Assembly (NCBI GenBank): GCA_937896205.1
Contig: CALBNA010000233.1
Location: 1 to 27,414 of the forward strand
Source of the DNA: an uncultured Campylobacter sp.
GTDB lineage: Bacteria > Campylobacterota > Campylobacteria > Campylobacterales > Campylobacteraceae
Reading direction: 5' to 3'
Length of the DNA: 27,414 nucleotides
Shown here: piece by piece, positions 8,160 to 15,616 of the stretch
Layout of the letters: each line of letters opens with the position of its first letter
Numbering within the stretch: position 1 is the first letter of the stretch
The notes under the pieces: model-generated
Databases searched by the model: none
What the model was told of the DNA's origin: nothing
What the model saw: only the letters and a program-made list of their open reading frames with translations
Translations under genes and position numbers: made by a program

Positions 8160-8337
8160 AGACAAACTTCCCGTACTCTTTTGAAATAAAATTCGTCGAA
8201 ATTTGCGCGTCTTTGACGGATTTTTGGATCAAATTGAGATGAGCCTCCTTGCCCGCTCTATCAAAGCCTAGATAATGCGCCCCGATACAAACGTAAATAA
8301 GCGCAAAAAAGCCCGCTAAAACGCAGATGAGTCTCAC
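8149..8337 (-). CDS. Small single-TM protein, mcc locus
   Basis: 62 residues with one hydrophobic segment (about 3-22, LICVLAGFFALIYVCIGA) and a charged extracytoplasmic tail. Not recognised. The start is GTG overlapping the TGA of the double-NosL gene (GTGA), and the end overlaps the permease start by 11 bases. This tight packing in an operon without other overlaps between frames argues that it is a real gene, probably an accessory subunit of the ABC transporter or of NosL docking. Confidence 0.7.
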   Translation of the reverse strand: MRLICVLAGFFALIYVCIGAHYLGFDRAGKEAHLNLIQKSVKDAQISTNFISKEYGKFVYAE

Positions 8338-9470
8338 ATCAACCTCTCAACCAAAAGCGTAGTTATCTCGTCAAATTTGACGATCTGTTTGCCGCCGTGA
8401 TCTTTGGCGAATGTTTTAGCGTCCTCTTCGCTGGCAAACGGAATCAGCTCGTTGCCCATAGGTCCGAGTACATTTGAGCCGGTTACGTAGTAGGCGGTTC
8501 TAGCGTCGATTTTGTTTAGCTTGTAGTAGTCGCTAACGAAAATTTGATCGTCTTTTTTGCCTTTTTCGAAATAATACTTCATCATATCCTTGACGCCGTC
8601 AAAGTAAAGCTCCTCTTTGCTTGTTTTCATCATCGTCGCCCACTGCGGGTTTTTGCCGATCAGCATGCCGCAAACCGGGCAGCGCGCGCCTTTTGGTACG
8701 ACGATCCTCTCGGCTTTTTGCGCTTTTTGCTTAGATTTTGAGGCCTGATCGCTAGTGCCTAAATTTGCCGGAGCGTCCCATAGGTAAAGTGCTGCTGCTT
8801 GTAGGTGCTTGTCGTACTCAGGAGCTTTGCTAGCGCCCTTTGCGTCGCATGTTTTTTTGAGGTGAGCTTTTAGCTCTGAGATGGCTTTAAAGCTTTTTGG
8901 ATCGACTTTCTCACAGTTTGCTTCGTAAAATTCCTTACCCTGCGCGTAAACGCCGCCTTCGCGTTTAGCTTTGATCATCTTGTTATCGCCTTCAAAGTCC
9001 TGTCCGGCGATCTCGTATGCTTTGGCAAAGTCCATTATCTCGCCGCCGTTTTCGGCCTGGAACTCTTTCGCGTCGGCCTCGGTTGAAAAGGCGTATTTGC
9101 TGTTTCTAGTCATCGTGCCGCCGATTTTACTACCGACGACGTAAAAGGCTTTATTCGCATCGATCAAATTTAGATTTTTCGTATCTACGACCTGCGCGTC
9201 GCTTGGGATTTTTCCTTCCGTGAGCTCGTATAAGCAGTGGAGCGATGCTACTTGTTTGCCGTTATAGACGTGGTTTGTTTTGTAGAATTTAACCAAATTC
9301 ATGCCGCAAACGGCGCAATACTCTTTATCCTCGCCGCTTCCTACTAGTGTAGCTTTGCTTGGATCCACGCTTTGAAACATCGGCTTCATCTTGCCGGCTT
9401 GCTCGTTTGCTTCGGCACCGAAAAGTAGCGCCGCTAGTAGCGCCGAACCCAAAATAGAACGTAAAATCAT
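8334..9470 (-). CDS. Double-NosL domain protein with degenerate cytochrome-like middle
   Basis: 378 residues, signal peptide about 1-20 (LLAALLFGAEA), so periplasmic. NosL domain 1 (about 45-150) has CAVCGM (Cys52, Cys55, Met57) and ends GSKIGGTMTR...AFSTEADAKEF. NosL domain 2 (about 258-378) has CPVCGM (Cys264, Cys267, Met269) and ends GSNVLGPMGNE...ASEEDAKTF. Between them, about 172-233, QGKEFYEANCEKVD...HLQAAALYLWD looks like a class I cytochrome c fold without CXXCH (Cys186 and Cys208 remain). NosL proteins deliver Cu(I) to N2O reductase; here the client is probably the copper site of MccA. The start has TAAGGAGAT seven bases upstream and follows the Sel1-repeat gene by 14 bases. Confidence 0.85.
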   Translation of the reverse strand: MILRSILGSALLAALLFGAEANEQAGKMKPMFQSVDPSKATLVGSGEDKEYCAVCGMNLVKFYKTNHVYNGKQVASLHCLYELTEGKIPSDAQVVDTKNLNLIDANKAFYVVGSKIGGTMTRNSKYAFSTEADAKEFQAENGGEIMDFAKAYEIAGQDFEGDNKMIKAKREGGVYAQGKEFYEANCEKVDPKSFKAISELKAHLKKTCDAKGASKAPEYDKHLQAAALYLWDAPANLGTSDQASKSKQKAQKAERIVVPKGARCPVCGMLIGKNPQWATMMKTSKEELYFDGVKDMMKYYFEKGKKDDQIFVSDYYKLNKIDARTAYYVTGSNVLGPMGNELIPFASEEDAKTFAKDHGGKQIVKFDEITTLLVERLM

Positions 9471-9484
9471 ATTATCTCCTTAAA

Positions 9485-10330
9485 TTATTTAGTTTTATTT
9501 GTTTCCGGTTTTAAAAACTCTGCATTCTCGCACGCTACTTTTAGGCCTTTTGCACAGCTTTTGTCAAAGAGCTCTTTAGCCTTGGCGATATCGGCCGCGA
9601 CGCCTTTGCCCTCGGCGTACATTATGGCTAGGTTGTTGCAGCCTTTGTCGTAGTTTAGGTTGCAGGATTTTTCGTAAAATTCTTTAGCTTTGGCGTAGTC
9701 TTGCTCCGTGCCTTGGCCGAATGCATATAAAAAGCCGAGGTTGTCGCAGCCGATGCCGACGCCGCCAGCGCAGGCCTTTTCGTAAAAGGCTTTTGCTTTA
9801 GCGTAGTCTTTTTCTACGCCCATGCCCTCAAGGTGTAGGTAGCCTAGGTTATTGCAGCCCATCATATCGCCGTAGTTGCAGGCTTTGGTGTAGAGCGAGA
9901 TGGCTTTTTTGATATCGGTTTTGACGCCTGCACCGTTTGCGTAAAGTAGTCCTAGCGCAGTGCAGCCTTCGTCATCTTGGCAGGCTTTTTCGTAGTATAC
10001 GGCTGCTTTGGCGAAGTCCTGAGTCGCTCCGCTGCCGCTTTCGTAGATGTAGCCTAGGTTGTTGCAAGCAAGCGCAAATTTGGCGTTGCAGGCTTTTTGG
10101 TATAAATTTATTGATTTTTCGTAATTTTTCTCCACGCCGCCCGTGCCTTCGAAATACACCACTGCAAGGTTGTAGCAACCAGAGGCCTTGTTTTCCTCGT
10201 GGCAGGCTTTTTCGTAGATTTCTATCAGCTTTTTATGGTCGCCGCTTTGCTGGGCTTGCATGCCTTCTTGGATAAAGCCCGCGTTTGCGCCGGCGCATAA
10301 AACCGCCACCATTAGTAGTTTTTTATACAT
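9485..10330 (-). CDS. Cysteine-rich Sel1-repeat periplasmic protein
   Basis: 281 residues, signal peptide about 1-17. Built of seven Sel1-like/TPR units of about 36 residues, each with a paired cysteine (for example ACNAKFALACNNLGYIYESG and ACNYGDMMGCNNLGYLHLEG), the pattern of Helicobacter Hcp cysteine-rich proteins, in which each pair forms a disulfide. Most units end in Y-x-x-G-x-G-V. These proteins act as interaction scaffolds; substrate unknown. It sits between ccsA1 (11 bases) and the double-NosL gene (14 bases) with a good AAAAGGAGA site, so it is a member of the mcc operon and may bind MccA or a maturation factor. Confidence 0.85.
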   Translation of the reverse strand: MYKKLLMVAVLCAGANAGFIQEGMQAQQSGDHKKLIEIYEKACHEENKASGCYNLAVVYFEGTGGVEKNYEKSINLYQKACNAKFALACNNLGYIYESGSGATQDFAKAAVYYEKACQDDEGCTALGLLYANGAGVKTDIKKAISLYTKACNYGDMMGCNNLGYLHLEGMGVEKDYAKAKAFYEKACAGGVGIGCDNLGFLYAFGQGTEQDYAKAKEFYEKSCNLNYDKGCNNLAIMYAEGKGVAADIAKAKELFDKSCAKGLKVACENAEFLKPETNKTK

Positions 10331-10341
10331 TTTTTCTCCTT

Positions 10342-13038
10342 TTAAATCGTTTTTACGTCGCGCCCTCTAAAGGCTAGCGCGGTTATCAAAAGCATGCAGC
10401 CAAGCGCGATATAGACGCTAATGTGCACCGGCGGCAAATCTCCGCTGGCATAAGAGTGCATGCCCGTTAGGTAAAAATTTACGCCAAAATAAGTCATCGC
10501 GATCGAAGCGTAAGAGAACACCGATGCGATCAAAAATACGTAGAGCGAATTTAGCTTCGGTATAAAGCGCAGGTGCAGCGCGATCGCGTAAACTAGGATC
10601 GATACGTATGACCACGTTTCCTTGCTATCCCAGCCCCAGTAGCGCCCCCAACTCTCGTTCGCCCAAATCCCGCCGAAGAAATTTCCAAGCGTTAGCAAGC
10701 AAAGACCGATGATTAGACTAGCTTCATTTATCGCTGCGATATATCTGATCTGCTCGTTTAACCGAGCTTCGCTAGCTTTGTTTTTAAACGCCATAAGCCC
10801 TAGCGCGATAAGCCCGAGCACGCAGCCAAGGCCTAAAAATCCATAGCTAGCAGTGATAACCGAGACGTGGATACTGAGCCAATAAGACTTTAGTACCGGG
10901 ACTAAATTTGTTATCTGCGGATTTACGAAGCTCATGTGAGCCACCAGCATCACGATGCCAGCTAGCAGCGCAGCCGCCGCAAGCGCGAGCAACGAACGCC
11001 TAAAAAATATCATCCCAGCTAGCACTCCCGACCAGCCGATATAGATCATTGATTCGTAACTATCGCTCCAAGGCGCGTGCCCAGAGACGTACCAGCGCAG
11101 AGCTAAAGCCGCCGTATGCACGGCAAATCCTAGCGCAAACGCCGCTAAAATCGCTCGCTCAAGCGGTAAAATTCGCCTTGATAAAAATACGGACGCAAGT
11201 CCTAGCGCAAGCGCGGCAAAACCCAAAATCCAGTAAAAATAAACGAGCTTTTTAAACGCCGAAGTGCGGTTATAAAAGACCTCGGCATCGACTCTGCTAA
11301 CGCTAGGTAAAATTTCCGTCGAAGCCGTTCGCTGGTAGTTTCTTAGCGCAGCTAGCGCAGAGTCGGCCTTGCCCCAGTTATTATCCGCGATACCTTCTTG
11401 CAGGCCGATCAGATAGTCGTTTAACGCGCTTTTTATGTCGATGCTTACTCTTTCGTCGTTAAAGGCGTCGTTTGGCGAGAGCCACGCGTGCTGCGGGTCG
11501 TTTGCTACCGGGATAAATTTAAAAAACGTGCCCTTAAACGTGAGATACGCGATGTTTAGCCGCTCGTCAAATTTGATGAGGTCGTTATCGAGCGTGCCTC
11601 GTTTTGATAGAGGTTTTTCGTTCGCGGCTTCGACCTGCGCGGCCAGTTTATACTCGCCGTTTGCGTCAAACGCATCCCTAAAACTCGCGTAATCTCCGCT
11701 CAAATTTAGCATTTTTTTGATCTCGCCGTTTTTTATTTTGACGATTTTGATATCTTGCCACAGCGCGGGGTTTAGATTCATCCCTAGCACGATTTGTTCG
11801 GCGCTTAGACCGTAAAGCGAGTCTGTGCCGGAGATTTTATTTACGATCTCGCCCGCTTCGGTGCTTAGCGGCTTTATCCTGCCCGCGTAGTCTTGCACTA
11901 GTAGCTTTGCAAATTCGCCGTTAGCGTGAGCGGCGGTGTTTGCGGCGAAAGTTTTTAAAATCTCGCCCTCATTTTGCTCGGCCGCGTTTGTATTAAAATT
12001 TAAAAAACCAAGCGCGATAAACGCCGCGACGAGAGAAAAACGGCTGTTTTTTATGAAATTTATGAGCTTTAAAAATCGGCTATTTTTAGTAAAAAAGTTG
12101 CCGATGACTCCGACGCAAAGCAAGAAATATCCGATATAGGTCGGAATTTTGCCCGGGTCGCGGTTAACCTCTAGTACCGTGCCTTGCTCGTCCGTGTCAT
12201 AGGAGGACTGAAAGAGCTTAAAACCTTGCAAATTTAGCGGGTGATTCATGTAAATTTTATACTTTGCCAAAATCTCGCCCGCGTCAGAGAGCGCCTCTAC
12301 TTCGCTAGAGTATGAGGACGGGCTTTGCGAGCCGGGGTAGCGCTCAAGCTCAAATTTAATAAGCTTTATCGAAAACGGCAAGCTAACTAGCTTTGAGCCC
12401 CAGGTTAGCATTATCTCCTCGCCGTCAAAATTTAGCATACTAGGCTCGCCCAGCCAGCCTACGCCGCCGTGGATTTTAGCTGTTTGTTCGCGCTGCCCTT
12501 CGAAACCGGCTTTTACTACGAGAGTGCCGCGCTCGCCTTTGGATGCAGGTTTATAGGAGTCAAATTTGACGGTGAAGTTTTTGGAATTTATACTTTGCGT
12601 GAAGCTAAAATTATTATCGCCGATTTGGGTTAAATTTAGCGGATACTCGAAAAATGCGTCTTTGGTTCGGATCTGCAGATACGGCTTTACGCTCACCATC
12701 TCGTTTCCACTCTCGCCCGCTCTTACGTGCAGCACGCCCTCGGCGCCCAGATAGCGCGTCAAAGCTGCGCCGATAAATATAACGATAAATGCAGCGTGAA
12801 GCACGAAGGAGCCGAAGTGGCGCCACATTTTGGTTTTTATGATGATGGCAATCAAGCAAAGCGCGAGCGCGCTCATGACGCACTCGTACCAGCGCGCCTC
12901 ATAGACTAAAATTTTAGCCGTTTGCGTATCATAAATGCTCTCTAAAAAGGTTGCGACGCCGGCACCTGCGGCAAGGATAAAGAGAAGGCAGAGCGCAAAT
13001 TTGTAAGAAGTGAAAAATCTAAATAAATTTACGCCCAA
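10342..13038 (-). CDS. ccsA1: CcsBA-type cytochrome c heme lyase, probably specific for CX15CH
   Basis: 898 residues, a fusion of ResB/CcsB (N-terminal half, about four membrane segments and a large periplasmic domain) and CcsA (C-terminal half). The tryptophan-rich heme-handling WWD motif, WANESWGRYWGWDSKETW, lies at about 792-809, with His in HSYASGDLPPVH further on. It attaches heme to periplasmic apocytochromes. In W. succinogenes the paralogue CcsA1, encoded in the mcc cluster, is the dedicated lyase for the CX15CH heme of MccA; the same position beside mccABCD supports that role here. The start is TTG, chosen because GGAGAGG lies eight bases upstream and the next in-frame ATG would cut the first membrane segment. 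Confidence 0.92.
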   Translation of the reverse strand: MGVNLFRFFTSYKFALCLLFILAAGAGVATFLESIYDTQTAKILVYEARWYECVMSALALCLIAIIIKTKMWRHFGSFVLHAAFIVIFIGAALTRYLGAEGVLHVRAGESGNEMVSVKPYLQIRTKDAFFEYPLNLTQIGDNNFSFTQSINSKNFTVKFDSYKPASKGERGTLVVKAGFEGQREQTAKIHGGVGWLGEPSMLNFDGEEIMLTWGSKLVSLPFSIKLIKFELERYPGSQSPSSYSSEVEALSDAGEILAKYKIYMNHPLNLQGFKLFQSSYDTDEQGTVLEVNRDPGKIPTYIGYFLLCVGVIGNFFTKNSRFLKLINFIKNSRFSLVAAFIALGFLNFNTNAAEQNEGEILKTFAANTAAHANGEFAKLLVQDYAGRIKPLSTEAGEIVNKISGTDSLYGLSAEQIVLGMNLNPALWQDIKIVKIKNGEIKKMLNLSGDYASFRDAFDANGEYKLAAQVEAANEKPLSKRGTLDNDLIKFDERLNIAYLTFKGTFFKFIPVANDPQHAWLSPNDAFNDERVSIDIKSALNDYLIGLQEGIADNNWGKADSALAALRNYQRTASTEILPSVSRVDAEVFYNRTSAFKKLVYFYWILGFAALALGLASVFLSRRILPLERAILAAFALGFAVHTAALALRWYVSGHAPWSDSYESMIYIGWSGVLAGMIFFRRSLLALAAAALLAGIVMLVAHMSFVNPQITNLVPVLKSYWLSIHVSVITASYGFLGLGCVLGLIALGLMAFKNKASEARLNEQIRYIAAINEASLIIGLCLLTLGNFFGGIWANESWGRYWGWDSKETWSYVSILVYAIALHLRFIPKLNSLYVFLIASVFSYASIAMTYFGVNFYLTGMHSYASGDLPPVHISVYIALGCMLLITALAFRGRDVKTI

Positions 13039-13057
13039 AATCGCCTCTCCGAGTTTT

Positions 13058-14029
13058 TTACATTATTATATCGTAAGTTTGCCCTGCGTATAGTATAAAC
13101 ATTCTAAGAAGTAATACGCCGACCACGCTAGCAAGCGCGCTAACGTAGAACGCAAACGCGGTGTGAGCGATCTTTTTGCTCAGTGCGAAATTTAAAACTA
13201 GCGGTACGCAAAATCCTACACCCACGACGCCGAGCCAAAATAGCTGAGCGTAAATCCCTTCGCTGAAGGCTACGCTTGAGGCTTTTTGCACGTCGCTGCC
13301 TGTGATGAGCGAAACGAAAATCATGCCGATTAGTAAAATTTCCATCGCCAAAACCGGCCACTCGACAGCGTGCAAGGTTTTTAGATCGCCGCCGTGCGGG
13401 TCTGCTTTAAAGAAAAGCGCGGCTATCAGGCTTGAGCCCGCGATGCCTGCCGATAAGCCAGACGCCACGAAAAGCGCAGGTAAAACAGCGGTATTAAGGA
13501 TAGGAAATCTAACTAAAACCGAGATCAAAAAGCCCGTATAGGCGCAGATCGCGACCGCAAAAAGAAGCGTAAGCGCAAGAAGTAGCGGACGAAGCGCGTT
13601 TACGATTTTCATCACAAGCTCGAAAAGCCCTTTTAAAAAGCTAAGGTTGCGCGTCAAAAACTCTCTTAGGCAATCTTCAAACGCATAAAGGCAGGCTACG
13701 AAGCTAAGCGGGATATAGACGCAAAGCGCTGCAACGCCCACGGACATAACCGATGTGAAGTTATAATTAATCAAAATTTTCCAAAAAAGTAGCGGCCTCT
13801 CAAGGTCGGCTACCAGGCAGACCATGCCGAGTAAGATCGTAACTAAAGATAGCAATGACGCAGCCTTAAACAGCGGCGTGCTTTCGGTCTGTTTTTTGTA
13901 AAATTTGATGAGGATCGCGACGATCAAAGCGCCGCCGCTCATACCCGCTAGCAAGAGATAAACCGCTATCGGCCAGCCCCACTCTACGCCGTGCGAGAAG
14001 GTCGCAGTGAAATTTATAGCTCCGTTCAT
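13058..14029 (-). CDS. mccD: NrfD/PsrC-like quinol dehydrogenase membrane subunit
   Basis: 323 residues with about eight membrane segments, typical NrfD family: an N-terminal GVEWGWPIAVYLLLAGMSGGA segment, ADLERPLLFWKIL, and a helix with SGLSAGIAGSS. It should oxidise menaquinol in the membrane and pass electrons to the Fe-S protein MccC. The start ATG lies one base before the mccC stop codon region with a GGGGGTG site upstream. Same order as the mcc cluster of W. succinogenes. No cysteines or heme motifs are expected or seen in a catalytic arrangement. Confidence 0.9.
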   Translation of the reverse strand: MNGAINFTATFSHGVEWGWPIAVYLLLAGMSGGALIVAILIKFYKKQTESTPLFKAASLLSLVTILLGMVCLVADLERPLLFWKILINYNFTSVMSVGVAALCVYIPLSFVACLYAFEDCLREFLTRNLSFLKGLFELVMKIVNALRPLLLALTLLFAVAICAYTGFLISVLVRFPILNTAVLPALFVASGLSAGIAGSSLIAALFFKADPHGGDLKTLHAVEWPVLAMEILLIGMIFVSLITGSDVQKASSVAFSEGIYAQLFWLGVVGVGFCVPLVLNFALSKKIAHTAFAFYVSALASVVGVLLLRMFILYAGQTYDIIM

Positions 14030-14030
14030 A

Positions 14031-14714
14031 TCACACCCCCAATTTAACCGCAGGAATATAGCGCAGGCTCGGCTTCGTGCCGCACTCAGGATGCATGCGC
14101 AGGCTGTCTTTTACGCGAAGTAGCTGGCTGATGTGCGAGTTTTCGTCGTTTAGATCGCCAAATACGATCGCCTCGTATCTGCACGCCTCGATGCAGGCCG
14201 GCTCGTGGCCGTCTTTTAAATTCGTATCCAAGCAGAAGTTGCAGCTCTCTGCGGCTCTTGTTTCGTGGTTTATGAAGCGCACGTCGTAAGGACAGGCTAC
14301 GATGCAGTATTTACAGGCGATACAGTCGTCGGTGTTCATCGTCGTGATACCTGTTTTTTCGTCCTTGTGACAGGCTTTTGTAGGACATACGGTCACGCAC
14401 GGCGCATCCTCGCACTGCTGGCAGGAAACTCTGACATAGCGCTTTTCTTTCAAATTTAGCGGATCGGTTTTATCCTGGATAAAAAGCCTCATCTGGCCTT
14501 TTGGGACCAAATTTACCTTTTGGCAGGCGACCTCGCAGTCGGTACAGCCGACGCATTTGTTCTGATCAAAGATCATGCCGTAGTGCGGCTTTTTGCCGTT
14601 TTCCGTAGGGGCGTCTAAATTTATACTCTTGCCCAGTACGCTAGTCGCTCCCGCAACCGCCGCGCCCGAAGCAAGGAATTTAAAAAACGTCCTTCTTGTA
14701 TTTTGCTCTTTCAT
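14031..14714 (-). CDS. mccC: Periplasmic 4x[4Fe-4S] ferredoxin (NrfC-like)
   Basis: About 227 residues. A twin-arginine signal (TRRTFFKF, then a hydrophobic segment to about 33) marks Tat export of a folded Fe-S protein. Four cysteine groups follow: CVGCTDCEVAC, CQQCEDAPCVTVC, CIACKYCIVAC and the split CNFCLD...CIEAC, i.e. four [4Fe-4S] clusters as in NrfC/DmsB/PsrB. It relays electrons from MccD to MccA. Start: a longer frame begins at ATG 14726, but that codon has no ribosome site, whereas ATG 14714 is preceded by GGAGAAG at six bases; 14714 is used. Confidence 0.9.
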   Translation of the reverse strand: MKEQNTRRTFFKFLASGAAVAGATSVLGKSINLDAPTENGKKPHYGMIFDQNKCVGCTDCEVACQKVNLVPKGQMRLFIQDKTDPLNLKEKRYVRVSCQQCEDAPCVTVCPTKACHKDEKTGITTMNTDDCIACKYCIVACPYDVRFINHETRAAESCNFCLDTNLKDGHEPACIEACRYEAIVFGDLNDENSHISQLLRVKDSLRMHPECGTKPSLRYIPAVKLGV

Positions 14715-14750
14715 ATTCTTCTCCATCCGTGTGGATTAAATATCCTAAAT

Positions 14751-15563
14751 TTATCTACCAACGCTACTTCCGTGGCTATGCGCGCCATGGAAATTTCGCG
14801 GCTGAGTTTCGCTTAGTTTTTTGGCTGCGCCGGCTAGCTCGCCAGGTTTTAGCGCCTTTACTAGCTCGACTTCAAAAATCAGCGTCGAGCCGCCCGGTAT
14901 CTCGTCTGCGCCCTCGTCTCCGTAAGCTAGGTGAGACGGGATGACGAATTTATACTTTGAGTTACCGTTCATCATCATGAGGCCCTCTTGTAGGCCGTCT
15001 ATTAAATTTACCATAGAAAGGATCGCAGGCTCGTTTCTAGAGTACGTATCGTCAAAAACTTTGCCGTTTATGAGGTAGGCTTTGTAGTTTAGCGCTACGA
15101 CGCTCTCGGGTCTTGGCTTATCGCCGTCGCCGACAGCCATTACTTCATACTGAAGCCCTGATTTAGTCGTTTTGACCTTTTTGTTTTTGGCGTTTTTCGC
15201 CATAAATTCTTTGCCCTCTTTTAAATTTTTTTCAAGCGCTTTTTTTAGCGCGTCTTGGGTTAGCTTATTTAGTTTTTCGTCTCTTTGGTTTAGTAGAGAG
15301 ATGATCTCTTCGTCTGTTAGTTTTTGTTCTTTTTTAAAGGCGTCGGCAAAGCCGTCTAAAATAGCCTTGCTGTCAAATTTAACGCCTAGGCTTTCTTGTT
15401 TTTTTAATTGTGCGGAGATATAGGTTCCGGTTGAAATTCCGATGCTGTATGATTCTTTTTGCTCTTGCGTCATCGCCTCTTTATCCGCCGCGCTAGCGCA
15501 CAAAACGCAGCCGGCCGTTAGGCAAAGAGCTAAAAGCGGGTTTTTGCTAAGTTTAAAACGCAT
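14751..15563 (-). CDS. mccB: FKBP-type peptidyl-prolyl isomerase
   Basis: 270 residues: signal peptide about 1-25, an FKBP_N dimerisation helix region (about 26-130, charged) and a C-terminal FKBP domain (about 140-240; VVALNYKAYLINGKVFDDTY, GLQEGLMMMNGNSKYKFVIP, LAYGDEGADEIPGGSTLIFEVELV). The FkpA/Mip architecture fits a periplasmic folding helper. The tail, about 245-270, is His-containing (HGAHSHG). In W. succinogenes mccB encodes a peptidyl-prolyl isomerase in this position; it probably assists MccA folding or heme attachment. A strong hairpin (15584-15607) separates it from mccA, so it may be made in smaller amounts. Confidence 0.9.
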   Translation of the reverse strand: MRFKLSKNPLLALCLTAGCVLCASAADKEAMTQEQKESYSIGISTGTYISAQLKKQESLGVKFDSKAILDGFADAFKKEQKLTDEEIISLLNQRDEKLNKLTQDALKKALEKNLKEGKEFMAKNAKNKKVKTTKSGLQYEVMAVGDGDKPRPESVVALNYKAYLINGKVFDDTYSRNEPAILSMVNLIDGLQEGLMMMNGNSKYKFVIPSHLAYGDEGADEIPGGSTLIFEVELVKALKPGELAGAAKKLSETQPRNFHGAHSHGSSVGR

Positions 15564-15583
15564 AAATTTACCTTATTAAATTT

Positions 15584-15607
15584 GGACGCCGCGCTTTTGC
15601 GGCGTCC
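15584..15607 (-). promoter_or_regulatory. Intercistronic hairpin between mccA and mccB
   Basis: GGACGCCGC (15584-15592) and GCGGCGTCC (15599-15607) form a perfect 9-bp GC-rich stem with a 6-base loop, nine bases past the mccA stop. On the - strand it is followed by AAATTTAATAAGG, the mccB ribosome site, and no T-run, so it is probably not a full terminator. It is more likely an mRNA 3'-end protector or a partial attenuator setting a high MccA to accessory-protein ratio. Confidence 0.7.
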
Positions 15608-15616
15608 GTAATCGCA

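Noticed and set aside
8334..9470. The double-NosL gene as part of a nos (N2O reductase) cluster
   Set aside because: No nosZ, nosD, nosF or nosY is present; the permease is of a different type and the operon begins with mccA.
9937..10275. 112-codon + strand frame opposite the Sel1-repeat gene
   Set aside because: Antisense shadow caused by the repeated codons of the real gene.
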